NCBI GenBank assembly: GCA_045592485.1
Contig: JAZNUS010000048.1
Span: 1-32,012 of the forward strand
DNA length: 32,012 nt
Direction of reading: 5' to 3'
Origin: RGIG1828 sp045592485
Lineage (GTDB): Bacteria > Bacillota > Clostridia > UMGS1810
A program made the translations under genes and the position numbers. This document shows positions 1 through 9,190 of this stretch, in pieces. Each line of letters begins with the position of its first letter. The first letter of the stretch is position 1. Below the pieces are notes generated by a model, which saw only the letters and a list, made by a program, of their open reading frames with translations, ran no database searches and was not told the origin of the DNA.

Positions 1-58
1 CGAAATCGATATTTTGTTCGGTAAATGGGGGTTTATCGGGGTGTTAAACACAGGGACA

Positions 59-130
59 TTGTGGGGGCGATCCACGAACCGCCGGTATGATATCTGCCAT
101 TTGCGGGCGATTCGTGACTCGCCCCTACAA
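59..130. repeat. Imperfect inverted repeat (dispersed-palindrome type)
   Basis: The arms at 59-83 and 106-130 match at 21 of 25 positions as reverse complements, around a 22-nt centre. The core on each arm is a GGGGCGA...CACGAA...CGCC pattern. It resembles short dispersed intergenic palindromes frequent in Clostridia genomes. That family assignment is from general familiarity, and no second copy lies in this window. Confidence 0.7.
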
Positions 131-340
131 CACATTTGAACAATTTGCTTTCGATCTTCCCGATAAATTCCAATTTAACAAGCTGTACACTTCCCTAAAC
201 CATCCCGAAAATCAACAAAAACCCCCATCTGAAAATATGCACAAAAAAATAATTGAATTTTTGGTTGTTTTGCGAGGGGGTTTTTGCCCCAAAACTGCTT
301 TCAGAGGACATGGCAAAAATATCTTGTCCTTTGAGATTAT

Positions 341-368
341 TAATTTTTTAGATAAAAAATGTTATAAT
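341..368 (+). promoter_or_regulatory. Candidate sigma-A promoter with extended -10 for the first lyase gene
   Basis: TGTTATAAT at 360-368 is a perfect extended -10 (TG, one base, TATAAT). The -35 region is weak (TTAATT at about 340-345, spacing 17), as is common when an extended -10 is present. Transcription would begin near 375, giving a leader of roughly 107 nt before the ATG at 482. Confidence 0.55.
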
Positions 369-481
369 GTTAAAGTAAAATTCCGTGTGTTGCCACTACC
401 TGCCGAAATAGGTGCTGACAGCAGGAATGTTAATATAGATATTGGTGTTGTTTAATATATTTTCAGAAAGGAAGATCACAC

Positions 482-3400
482 ATGAAATTAATGAAAAAAG
501 CACTTTCACTGGTTGTTGTAATCACAATCCTTGCTTCGCTTTTTGCATTTCCGGCTCTTTCCGTAAATGCCGCAGATGAAAAGCCTGTGCAGACAACAGC
601 GTACAAGTGGTTGTATTCCGACGACTTTAACAGCTACACCGTTGGTGAAATGCCGCCCACATCTTCGATTTCTTCATACAGTGCAAAGACTCACCATGCA
701 GGAATTGCAGCGGTTCCCTCTGAGCGTGACAGAAGTATTCTGATGCAGGCAAGACCCAGCGACAGTGCATCTGCCGACTTTATGTTCCACACCAAATCCT
801 TCAAAGAGGGCGTAAGAGGCAAGTTTATTGTTCAGTTTGATGTCCGCATCGATAACCCCGCAGGTGTTCCCACTAAAAACCTCACAGTGTATAATGCAGT
901 TGAAGGAAGTACAACTACAATGACAACATGGAGTCTCGGAAGCTTCACAACAGCTAACCATGTAACCTGTGCCGGTATTGATTCGGGCTACACTCTTCCC
1001 GAAGGAAAGTTTACAACAGTTTCCTATGCAGTTGACCTTGATAACAAAAATATTGACCTATACATAAACTATAAGCTCCGTGTTGCCGATGCTCCTCTTG
1101 CAGACAATGCAAAATCCATGGACTTTATCAGAGTTCACTTCACAGGTATCGGGCACTCTGCTACCACCGAAGGCTACTTCGACAACATGAAAATCTACGA
1201 AGGCGATGTTCCCTTAACCCCTGCTCAGATTGACGCCTATGACTGGGACATCGGCGAAGGTGCCAGCAAAGAGCTTATGAATGTTTACATGGCAAACAAG
1301 CTCGGATTTTTTGTTGACAGCTCCAACCACTACATTGACGGTGAAATTCACAAAATGGACGAAGGCAAGGTTACTGCTGTTGAAAAAGACGGCGAAACCT
1401 ATATCCCTGTAAAATACGGTGCCGAGGCATTCGGGGGCAGCGTAGCATGGGACGCAGATACCAAAACCACAACCTTGACCGTTAATGACAAGGAGGTTAA
1501 AATTGCAACTCAGTCCGGCGAGGTTACTGTTGACGGCGAAAAGAGAGACGGAGACCACACAGTTTTTGTTGAAAACGGCAGAACCTATGTGGCATCAAAG
1601 CTTTTTGCAGAGCTTTCCGGCAAAAACCTTTTCGAAGAAACCGGAATCATTCTTTTCTCCGACATTGAGGTTGACTATAACTGGTACGATGACAAAGCCA
1701 TCATTCAGGAGCTTATTGCTTCAATGTGCTATGACCGTCCAAACGGTGATCAGATAGAAGCCGACATCAGAGCAAAATTTGCAGTTGGCGAGCATCCCCG
1801 TATCTGGGCAACTGCAAGTGACTTTGAAAGAATCAAACAGGAAGTTGCAACCAGTGAAATTAAAAAAGACTGGTTTGAAAAAATCAAAACCCACACCGAA
1901 AACTACATAATGAAAATTGAGCTTCCCGAATACGGCACCACCGACGGTATCCGTATGAGAGTTCACTGTGACCGTATCCGTCTTGTTCTCGGATGGACAG
2001 GATTTATGTGGCGTATGACCGGCGATCCCAAATATGCAGAGCATGCATGGACCTGGATGGAAAAAATGGGTGTTGGCTCATATCCCGACTGGAACCACGC
2101 AAAGCACTGGCTCGACACAGGAACCTTTATGATTGCCTATGCCAACGGCTATGACTGGTTCTATGACTGGATGAACGAAGACCAGAGAAAGCTCGTCAGA
2201 GACACAATCGTTAAATTCGGCCTTGAAGAATACAGAAAATCCCGTTTCTGGGGTTCAAAGGGCTATGACAACTGGAACTCCGTTATCAATGCCGGCGTTA
2301 TTATGAGCTGTATCGCCATTATGGACGAAGAACCCGAAATCTGTAAGGCAGTTGTCGGCTCTTCAATCGAAAGCTTTGAAGGAACAATCATGGGTCTTGC
2401 TCCCGACGGCGGATGCCTGGAAGGTCCTTCCTACTGGCAGCTCGTTATGGAATCCTGTGTTGAAGGTTGCTGGGCACTTCAGATGATTAACCCCACAGCC
2501 TATGGTCTCACAAACTCCCCCGGTTTTGCCGAAGCAGGCTGGTTCCCCTTCGCCCTTGCAGGAAAAGCTACTCTTAACTATGGTAATGCCGGTGCTCTTG
2601 ATGTTGCAACTCTCGACTCAAAAGACCTTTTCTGGCTTGCATCAATCAATGATGATGAAGACCTTCGAAACTATCGCTACAAGCTTATGCTTGACAACAA
2701 CATAGACCCTGACTTCCGTGAAATGATTGCCTGCGTTGGTGATCCTTCCACAGAATTCTCGGCTCTTTCACTTGACAAATACTACCGTATGGTTGAAACT
2801 GCCGCAATCAGAAGCAGCTGGAATGCAGAAACAATGCTCTTCGGTGGTCTCCACGCAGGTCAGACAACCATTGCCAATGGTGACCTTGACACAGGTAACT
2901 TCTACATCGACTCCTTCGGTGACCGTTTTGTATGTGATCTCCCCATTGAAAACTACAACCTTCCCGGTTATAACAACGCAAAATACCGTGAGCGCGGTGA
3001 AGGTCACAACCTTCTCATCTTCAACCCCGATGACCGACCCGATGATATTTTGCTCGACGGTTATGCAAAGATTGAAAGATTTGAATCCAACGAAGTAAGT
3101 GCCATCATGACCACCGACATAACCTGTAACTATGCCGATGTTACCGAAAGCGTTATCCGTGGTATGAGATTTGTAAACGGAAGAACATCAATTGTTCTTC
3201 AGGACGAAGTAAAGAGCAACCGCAAGAACGAGGTTTACTGGTTCATGCACACTCAGGCTCTCAATCCTCAGATTTCAAAAGACGGCAAAACCGCAATCCT
3301 CGATATGGGCGGTAACCGTATGGAAGTGAAGCTCCTTTCCGATGTTGGTAAGTTTGGTGTTATGGAAGCAAAACAGCTCCCCACATCACCTCAGATTACA

Positions 3401-4258
3401 GGTCAGACACCTAACGATGATTACTGCAAGCTCTTCATTCATCTGGAAGATGTTGAAGATTTCACAATCAGCGTATGCTTCACACCTCTTGTATACACAC
3501 CCGTTGGCGGAACCATAAAATACCCCGAGGTTACACCCATCGACACATGGGAGCTTGAAGATCCCGAAAAGGTTTCCGTTGGTGTACTTCCCAAGCTTGA
3601 CACAATCAAGCTCGACGGCAAAGAGCTTCTCGGATTTAACCCCGACAGAAACTTCTACATCCACGCTCTCAAGCTTGCATCTTCACCCATTCCCAACATC
3701 GAAGCAACAGGCGATGGCGAAGTTGAAATCATCTATCCCGAAACATGGCCTGGCAATGTTGAAATCAAAATCAACAACGGTGTCTATGAAAATGTTTACG
3801 GTATCCGCTTCAATGTTCCCCCGCAGTCTCTTGCAGACCAGGGCTACACCGAGCTTGACATTGCCGCAGTTACCGCATCGTCAGTTCCTCAGCCGGAAAA
3901 TCCACCCGAGAGCGCATTCGACAATGACTTCGAAACACGCTTCTCAGTTGAACAGCCCGGTTGGATTTGCGTTGACCTTGGCGAAGCAAAACCTGTTCAC
4001 TATGTATCCCTTGCTTTCTACAACGGTAATGCAAGACAGAATGAATTCCACATCGAAATCTCCGAAGACGGAACAGCATGGACAAAAATCTGGCAGGGCA
4101 GAGATGCCGGAACCACACTTGAACTTCAGAACTTTGATCTTGCAGGTGTGAATGCCCGTTACATAAGAGTAACAGGAACAGGCATTGTAAATCCCGGAAG
4201 TGACGCAGCAAAACAGGGCTGGTTCAGCCCCACCGAGCTTAAGGTTTACACAAAATAA
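482..4258 (+). CDS. Secreted heparinase II/III-like polysaccharide lyase with stalk and F5/8C domains
   Basis: This is a 1258-residue exported protein, probably a lyase that cleaves uronic-acid-containing glycan by beta-elimination. The signal peptide is residues 1-30 (cut near VNA/AD). A LamG-like region (about 35-250) is followed by a copper-amine-oxidase-type stalk domain (about 280-395, YIPVKYGAEAFGG). Next is an alpha/alpha-toroid lyase domain from about 436 (GEHPRIW), with NWN at 597-599 and EGPSYW at 647-652. A beta-sandwich domain carries GDLDTG at 800-805 and EGHNLL with His842. The C-terminus (about 1130-1258) looks like an F5/8 type C (discoidin, CBM32-like) domain. Asp801 sits where the paralog downstream and most relatives have His, so a metal-site role there may be altered. 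Exact PL family and substrate cannot be set by eye. The start follows AAAGGAAG with 7-nt spacing. Confidence 0.82.
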   Translation: MKLMKKALSLVVVITILASLFAFPALSVNAADEKPVQTTAYKWLYSDDFNSYTVGEMPPTSSISSYSAKTHHAGIAAVPSERDRSILMQARPSDSASADFMFHTKSFKEGVRGKFIVQFDVRIDNPAGVPTKNLTVYNAVEGSTTTMTTWSLGSFTTANHVTCAGIDSGYTLPEGKFTTVSYAVDLDNKNIDLYINYKLRVADAPLADNAKSMDFIRVHFTGIGHSATTEGYFDNMKIYEGDVPLTPAQIDAYDWDIGEGASKELMNVYMANKLGFFVDSSNHYIDGEIHKMDEGKVTAVEKDGETYIPVKYGAEAFGGSVAWDADTKTTTLTVNDKEVKIATQSGEVTVDGEKRDGDHTVFVENGRTYVASKLFAELSGKNLFEETGIILFSDIEVDYNWYDDKAIIQELIASMCYDRPNGDQIEADIRAKFAVGEHPRIWATASDFERIKQEVATSEIKKDWFEKIKTHTENYIMKIELPEYGTTDGIRMRVHCDRIRLVLGWTGFMWRMTGDPKYAEHAWTWMEKMGVGSYPDWNHAKHWLDTGTFMIAYANGYDWFYDWMNEDQRKLVRDTIVKFGLEEYRKSRFWGSKGYDNWNSVINAGVIMSCIAIMDEEPEICKAVVGSSIESFEGTIMGLAPDGGCLEGPSYWQLVMESCVEGCWALQMINPTAYGLTNSPGFAEAGWFPFALAGKATLNYGNAGALDVATLDSKDLFWLASINDDEDLRNYRYKLMLDNNIDPDFREMIACVGDPSTEFSALSLDKYYRMVETAAIRSSWNAETMLFGGLHAGQTTIANGDLDTGNFYIDSFGDRFVCDLPIENYNLPGYNNAKYRERGEGHNLLIFNPDDRPDDILLDGYAKIERFESNEVSAIMTTDITCNYADVTESVIRGMRFVNGRTSIVLQDEVKSNRKNEVYWFMHTQALNPQISKDGKTAILDMGGNRMEVKLLSDVGKFGVMEAKQLPTSPQITGQTPNDDYCKLFIHLEDVEDFTISVCFTPLVYTPVGGTIKYPEVTPIDTWELEDPEKVSVGVLPKLDTIKLDGKELLGFNPDRNFYIHALKLASSPIPNIEATGDGEVEIIYPETWPGNVEIKINNGVYENVYGIRFNVPPQSLADQGYTELDIAAVTASSVPQPENPPESAFDNDFETRFSVEQPGWICVDLGEAKPVHYVSLAFYNGNARQNEFHIEISEDGTAWTKIWQGRDAGTTLELQNFDLAGVNARYIRVTGTGIVNPGSDAAKQGWFSPTELKVYTK

Positions 4259-4299
4259 TTTAAAAAACCTTCGGTTCAAAAACAAATTTAATAATTTTT

Positions 4300-4338
4300 G
4301 CAGGGCAGACTAATGTCTGCCTTGCAGAAATTGTTTTT
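4300..4338 (+). terminator. Probable intrinsic terminator after the first lyase gene
   Basis: An 11-bp stem (4300-4310 with 4315-4325, one G-T pair) closes a TAAT loop. It is followed by TTGTTTTT from 4331. It lies 42 nt after the stop codon, which suggests that the first lyase gene is its own transcription unit. Confidence 0.65.
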
Positions 4339-4536
4339 ACATTATATTGCCGTGCAAATTTTTTGCCATTCTCTTTGAATAAATGCTGATTAGTTTTTTC
4401 TATTATATATACCATGTTATTAATCGGTATTTACTTGGAGAGAAAATCTTCCCGATTTCAAGTTAAAACAAATTTTATCCTTAATCTAATCAGGCAATGT
4501 CGTCAACTTAAGCCATAAATTGGAGTTTATATGACT
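4339..4536. other. AT-rich intergenic stretch without a gene
   Basis: I find no open frame, RNA gene or clear repeat here. It separates the terminator of the first lyase gene from the DUF559 element, and the whole gap up to the second lyase gene is about 880 bp. Confidence 0.5.
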
Positions 4537-4561
4537 GAGAACAAGTGAGGCTAAAGCGTGA

Positions 4562-4610
4562 GGCTTCCCCCTGGTGGGGAAGCTGTCACCGCAAGGTGAC
4601 TGATGAGGGG
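4562..4610 (+). repeat. Left inverted arm, copy 1
   Basis: Within its 49 nt two stem-loops are visible: GCTTCCCC pairs with GGGGAAGC around CTGGT, and GTCACC pairs with GGTGAC around the tetraloop GCAA. It ends in GATGAGGGG, which lies 7 nt before the former ATG and would act as the ribosome site. Confidence 0.85.
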
Positions 4611-4617
4611 AAATAAT

Positions 4618-4975
4618 ATGAAATCAAATAAACATAATATATTAATAAAAAATGCATGAATACTAAGAAATCAAATGACAAAAGAAGAGAAACATCTTTG
4701 GTATGATTTTTTAAAGAAGCTCCCGGTCGGTGTATATCGTCAAAAAATATAGGTGATTACATTGTTGATTTCTATATATCCTCTGCTAAGACAGTTATCG
4801 AACTTGACGGTTCTCAGCATTATAAAGATGCAAATATTGAAAAGGATGTTGAAAGAGATTCATTTATGAACTCTCATGGAATAAAAGTTTTGCGTTATTC
4901 AATTATGATGTTAATTATCATTTTGATAGAGTATGTGAAGACATACAAAACAAGTTGAATATATACATCGTATGA
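4618..4975 (+). pseudogene. Broken DUF559 (Vsr-like, PD-(D/E)XK fold) endonuclease-like gene
   Basis: The remnant reads clearly as a relative of the intact gene at 13350-13712. In the first frame (ATG 4618) it has an in-frame TGA at 4657, then MTKEEKHLWYDFLKKLP, then a one-base deletion near 4750. The next frame gives DYIVDFY and the signature IELDGSQHY. A second one-base deletion near 4908 shifts it again, after which VCEDIQNKL leads to a stop at 4973. Codons are AT-rich compared with the exported-protein genes around it. With one stop and two frameshifts it cannot make the full protein. DUF559 proteins belong to the restriction-endonuclease-like fold, and their cellular role is not established. 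Confidence 0.85.
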
Positions 4976-4989
4976 GAGGACAGACAAAT

Positions 4990-5038
4990 CCCCTCATCAG
5001 TCACCTAACGGTGACAGCTTCCCCACCGGGGGGAAGCC
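4990..5038 (-). repeat. Right inverted arm, copy 1
   Basis: It is the reverse complement of 4562-4610 with 3 mismatches in 49. Its small hairpin (GTCACC loop TAAC GGTGAC as read on the + strand: CACCTAACGGTG) keeps the pairing. It begins 15 nt after the pseudogene stop and could also act as a transcript end. Confidence 0.85.
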
Positions 5039-5090
5039 TTTCTTCAATGCATAATCAGAGAATTGGAGCTACAGTTTTTGTTTAGGTAAG

Positions 5091-5133
5091 ATGAGGCTGA
5101 AGCGATAGCCATCCTTTAGGCAAGGAGTGCAAA
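5091..5133 (+). repeat. Degenerate leader/arm relic upstream of the second lyase gene
   Basis: ATGAGGCTGAAGCGATAGCC followed by an ATCC...AAGGAGTG region resembles the leader plus left arm of the DUF559 elements (AGGCTAAAGC, then CCTCCC...GGGGAGG), but it is eroded and has no gene. Its AAGGAG at 5122-5127 is the only ribosome-site-like sequence upstream of the second lyase gene. Confidence 0.4.
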
Positions 5134-5142
5134 CAAAATCAC

Positions 5143-8100
5143 ATGAAAGCAGGCGAAAGCAAAATGAAAAACAGAATATTATCATTATTTCTGTCATTGA
5201 CAATGATTATATCATTGATAACTTTTGTTCCCATTGATTCAAAAGCCGACTACATCGCTCTGGAGTCCGATGTCAGGGCAGCCCTTGCAGACAGCGGTGC
5301 ATTTTATCCCGGAACTGATAAGGCCGTTTCAGATTTTGGCATCGTGAATATGCCCGGCAAAGCATTTATGGAAAACGGCACTCTCTATGTTCCCATAGAT
5401 AGCCTCAACTATATTTTCCTCACAATGCACGAAAGCATTTCCGGCAAAACCTACATAAACGGCAAAGATGTTACCTCGTCGGTAATAAGCTTGGGCACTA
5501 CAAGCTTTATTGACATTACTGCCTATGCAAATGTCGCAGGTCTTAAGGTTTTCGACGATGAATTGACCGACCTTTATATAATAGGAAAGAACACGGTTTC
5601 CTATAACTGGCGTTCAGACCGGAAAATCCTCTCCGGCATAATCGGTCAGATGCTTTTTGAGTTTCCCACAGCCGAAAAAATTGTTTCAGACATTTCGGCA
5701 AGGTTTGAAAAAGGGGAGCACCCCCGAATAATGGCAACCGAGGAAACCTTCGACAGGATTAAAAAAGAAACCGGAATAATTGCCGACGAAAGCTACGAGC
5801 CCATTAAGGCACAGTGGCTAAAGACCATAAAATCCCAAGCCGACAGCTATGCCGGCACCACTCCTGTGACCTACGGTCCCACCGACCATATCCGTATGAG
5901 GCAGCAGTCCGGAACCTTCTGGGCAGTTGGCGGCTACAACGCATTTATGTATAAGCTCACAGGCGAAGAAAAATATGCAGAGCGTGCATGGCTTGAAATC
6001 AGTACCATTTGTGCTGACACCTTCCCCGACTGGAATCCTGTTCATCTTCTTGACTGCGGTCAGTTTATGAACGGTATGTCAATAACCTACGACTGGCTCT
6101 ATGACTGGATGACTGCTGAGCAACGCACTCTTATGAGACGAAACATTGTTGACAAAGGTCTTACGGTTATGTGCGACATTTTTGACGGCAAGCCTGTTTA
6201 CAGCTCATGGAGAACCGAGGGAAGAAGCTACGACTTCCACAACGGTGTGAGCAACTGGAACTTCGTGTGCTGCGGCGGTGCGCTTATGGCATCTCTTGCA
6301 ATCTTTGATGAATGCGAGGGCGAAGACAGAGCCAAATGTGAAAGAGTTCTCGAAGAATGCACAAAAATTCTCTACTATTCAGCAACCCGCTTTTCACCAT
6401 CCGGCGACTGGTATGAAGGTCCTGCCTATGCCCGCCTTTCGTGTGAAACAATGACCGAAGCCTGTGCAGCACTCACATCCAGTGCAGGAACCGACTACGG
6501 CATTATGGATGCTCCCGGTGTTTCCAAAACCTCTGAGGCACCCTTTGCCCTTACAGGAGAATATTCCTTTAACATTTCAAACGCAGGTGAATCAAAGCCT
6601 GAAGATCTTCCCAATACAAGAGAATTTTTCTACCATGCAACCCGATTTAACAGAGACGATTTTGCAAAAGCACAGTTTATGCTTATGGACGAATACGGAG
6701 TTGCTCCCGATTTCAGAGATCTCATTTACTGTAACCACACCTTTGAAAGCTCGGATATGGACCTTGAAACAGATTACTATCTCAAGGATTCCGAAATTGT
6801 CACAATGCGTAATGCCGATGTTGACGAAGGCCTCATTTTTGCAGGTCTCCATGGCGGTGAAAACCAACCCGCGCAAGGTCATCTTGACATCGGACAGTTT
6901 GTAATAGATTCCTTCGGCGACCGTTTTGCTGCCGACCTCGGTCTTGAAAATTACAATCTCATGGCTTCGTACTACGACAAATACCGCAACCGTGCCGAAG
7001 GTCACAACACACTTGTCATAAATCCCGATTCAAGAGCTTATGACCAGACTCTTGATGCAGTGGGCACAATGACAAGAGTTGAACACAATGCTTCTTCGTC
7101 AATTGCAGTTCTTGATATGACAAGTGCTTACGCAGGCTATGCATCATCTGCCACAAGGGCAATGAAGTTTATCAACGACAGAACCTCAATTCTTTTAAAG
7201 GACGAGGTACGAGGCGTAGCAAAAAAATCAAATAATGAAAACGAAATCTATTGGTTTATGCACACTAAAGCCAATGTAACCCTTAAAGATAACAACAAGG
7301 TTGCAGAGCTTGACATAAACGGTAACAAAATGTATGCAACTCTTCTCACTGACGGCGAGTTTCAGACAATGGGCGCAGTTCCCCTTCCGGATTCACCAAA
7401 TCCCGAGGGTCAAAATGCCAATGCCGGCTACACCAAGCTCTTTGTCCACCTCACAAATGTTACCGATGCAGACATTGCAGTGTGCTTCACTCCCGGTTTC
7501 TACTATGACACCCTTGAGCTTCCGGCTGTAGAACCGATTGCAGGCTGGACTCTCGACAAGGTCGATGCTGTAGCGGCAGGCGGAAAGCTTTCCTCACTCA
7601 CAGTTGACGGTGAGCCGCTTAAAAACTTTTCACCCAATGTGTATAGCTACGAATTTGAGACATCGGGCACTTCCGTTCCCGAAATTGAAGCAGTGGGAGA
7701 GGGCAACATAACCGTTGAAGCTCCCGATGCTCTTCCGGGATTGGCAAAAATTACTCTTGATTATGCAGGAATGCAGACTGAATATACAGTTTATCTTAAG
7801 GAAGCAAAAAGCAACCTTGAAAAAGCAAGCTACAAAAAGCTCGAAATTGTCAGAGCGGACAAGGGCGCCGAAACAATTGACGGAAACTCAGAAACAAAGA
7901 CCTTGTTTAACACCGGCGATTCAATTGTCTATGAGCTTTCCGATAAATATCTTGTAAATTATGTGTCTGTTTCAGGCAAAAAGGCAGACTTTGATGTTTA
8001 CTATTCCGACGATGGCATCAGCTACAGCCAAATCGGAGCTGTTTCGGGAACAGGCTATGCTCACTGCTTTACTCCCGACAAATACGCAAGATTCATAAAG

Positions 8101-9117
8101 CTTGTTTCGAAATCCGATTCCTGTGAAGCTGCAGAATTTACAGCCTTGGGATTTGACGGCTTTGAATATGAAAACGACCTTGGCGAAGGAATTGCTCTTA
8201 ATTTCATAACTGCACTTTATGAAATCGGTGCCTATGAAGGCACAAGACCTCTCTCCTTCGAAGGCTTTGAAATTCCCGAAGGCACAAATGCAATGCCGGA
8301 GGGTCTTGGCGGTAATTGGGTATATGGCTACACTGCCGCTTCAAAGCTTCCCATTGTTGCAATCGAGCCGGAAGGCAAGAACGGAGCCGCCCTTAGGTTT
8401 ATGGCACCGCAAAAAATTGATACCGATACCAACGGTGATGGAAAAATTGACAATGATGATGCTCCAAAAGAAGGCTTCGAAGACATTGCCAACAACGACT
8501 GCCAGTATCCGAGACTGAAATTCTATCCGAATACTATCACCGCAGATGAATATGAAATTTCATTCTCTGCAAAGCTTGACAAATCCCATGTGTTCCAGCT
8601 TCTTCCGTCAGTCGGTTCAACTCCCTTTTTCTACAGCTACAACGGCACCCTCAAATGCCTCGGACAAACCTTTGAAATGTCAACCAAAAATGCTCCGGAT
8701 GCGTGGTACGACTTCAAAGTTGTTATGAATACTGCAACAGGCGGATATGAAGCAACAGTGACAAATGCTTATGATCCTGCAAACACAGAAACAATTTCCG
8801 GAACATCCGATGTGATAACAAATTTCTTTGCAGCTCAGTCACCTTACTTCTGGTTCCAGCAAAACAGCTATGTATATGCATATCACCGGGTTCTCCTTGA
8901 TGATTTGTATTTTGGCGAAAAGCGCGGAGAGGAAAATGTAGTTCCCGACCTTCCCACACTTAAGATTGTGAAAACCACAAATGTCACATCGTCTGCTGAC
9001 CTCACTCTTTCCGACATCATCACAGTTCCCGATGACGGCTTGAAATATGAAGCTTCGGTGTTTGTGTGGACAAATGACGGTTTAGTGCCTGTTGTAAAGA
9101 AATTTGCAGTAAATTAA
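5143..9117 (+). CDS. Secreted heparinase II/III-like polysaccharide lyase with EF-hand-like loop and LamG tail
   Basis: This 1324-residue exported paralog of the first lyase has a signal peptide (about 1-35), a short stalk-like region (about 65-140), and a lyase toroid from about 190 (GEHPRIM). Visible motifs are NWNF at 371-374 and YEGPAY at 424-429. The beta-sandwich has GHLDIG with His580 and EGHNTL with His621, so the conserved His lost in the first lyase is kept here. After it come a cadherin-like/Big-like stretch, a weak F5/8C-like region (about 885-1010), and a LamG-like region. The last contains a calcium-loop pattern, DTNGDGKIDNDD, at about 1095-1106, like half of a dockerin repeat. 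It ends with part of the KAF-type module. The start is uncertain: AAGGAG lies 15 nt before 5143, while ATG 5164 gives a cleaner signal peptide but has no ribosome site. The gene 73 bp downstream is probably cotranscribed. Confidence 0.82.
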   Translation: MKAGESKMKNRILSLFLSLTMIISLITFVPIDSKADYIALESDVRAALADSGAFYPGTDKAVSDFGIVNMPGKAFMENGTLYVPIDSLNYIFLTMHESISGKTYINGKDVTSSVISLGTTSFIDITAYANVAGLKVFDDELTDLYIIGKNTVSYNWRSDRKILSGIIGQMLFEFPTAEKIVSDISARFEKGEHPRIMATEETFDRIKKETGIIADESYEPIKAQWLKTIKSQADSYAGTTPVTYGPTDHIRMRQQSGTFWAVGGYNAFMYKLTGEEKYAERAWLEISTICADTFPDWNPVHLLDCGQFMNGMSITYDWLYDWMTAEQRTLMRRNIVDKGLTVMCDIFDGKPVYSSWRTEGRSYDFHNGVSNWNFVCCGGALMASLAIFDECEGEDRAKCERVLEECTKILYYSATRFSPSGDWYEGPAYARLSCETMTEACAALTSSAGTDYGIMDAPGVSKTSEAPFALTGEYSFNISNAGESKPEDLPNTREFFYHATRFNRDDFAKAQFMLMDEYGVAPDFRDLIYCNHTFESSDMDLETDYYLKDSEIVTMRNADVDEGLIFAGLHGGENQPAQGHLDIGQFVIDSFGDRFAADLGLENYNLMASYYDKYRNRAEGHNTLVINPDSRAYDQTLDAVGTMTRVEHNASSSIAVLDMTSAYAGYASSATRAMKFINDRTSILLKDEVRGVAKKSNNENEIYWFMHTKANVTLKDNNKVAELDINGNKMYATLLTDGEFQTMGAVPLPDSPNPEGQNANAGYTKLFVHLTNVTDADIAVCFTPGFYYDTLELPAVEPIAGWTLDKVDAVAAGGKLSSLTVDGEPLKNFSPNVYSYEFETSGTSVPEIEAVGEGNITVEAPDALPGLAKITLDYAGMQTEYTVYLKEAKSNLEKASYKKLEIVRADKGAETIDGNSETKTLFNTGDSIVYELSDKYLVNYVSVSGKKADFDVYYSDDGISYSQIGAVSGTGYAHCFTPDKYARFIKLVSKSDSCEAAEFTALGFDGFEYENDLGEGIALNFITALYEIGAYEGTRPLSFEGFEIPEGTNAMPEGLGGNWVYGYTAASKLPIVAIEPEGKNGAALRFMAPQKIDTDTNGDGKIDNDDAPKEGFEDIANNDCQYPRLKFYPNTITADEYEISFSAKLDKSHVFQLLPSVGSTPFFYSYNGTLKCLGQTFEMSTKNAPDAWYDFKVVMNTATGGYEATVTNAYDPANTETISGTSDVITNFFAAQSPYFWFQQNSYVYAYHRVLLDDLYFGEKRGEENVVPDLPTLKIVKTTNVTSSADLTLSDIITVPDDGLKYEASVFVWTNDGLVPVVKKFAVN

Positions 9118-9190
9118 AACCTTAATTAACGAAAACAAATCAGATTAACCAACGTGCATTAAAATTTATAAAAAATGGAGGAAAAGAATT

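Larger units (their letters stand above)
1..481. other. Upstream non-coding region of the first lyase gene
   Basis: I see no convincing gene in this stretch. It holds an inverted repeat (59-130), AT-rich sequence with small hairpins (for example AGGACA at 305-310 pairing with TGTCCT at 325-330), and a promoter-like extended -10 at 360-368. An open frame at 87-455 starts inside the inverted repeat and runs through the promoter, so I treat it as chance. The leader from about 375 to the ATG at 482 ends in a good ribosome site, AAAGGAAG at 467-474. Confidence 0.6.
4537..5038 (+). mobile_element. Decayed DUF559 palindromic element, copy 1
   Basis: The unit consists of a leader (GAGAACAAGTGAGGCTAAAG, 4537-4556), a left arm (4562-4610), a broken DUF559 gene (4618-4975) and a right arm (4990-5038). 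Arm to arm it is 477 bp, nearly the same as the intact copy at 13294-13773 (480 bp). The two arms are reverse complements at 46 of 49 positions. No target-site duplication is obvious at the edges, and no transposase, integrase or Tn-type gene is present. Mobility is inferred from structure and from the second copy. Confidence 0.65.

Noticed and set aside
87..455. Open frame of 122 codons before the first lyase
   Set aside because: It starts inside an inverted repeat, has no ribosome site, crosses the extended -10 promoter, and its translation resembles no protein family I know.
8419..8460. Dockerin domain in the second lyase
   Set aside because: Only one calcium-loop-like segment is present, without the second repeat or the linker helix of a dockerin.
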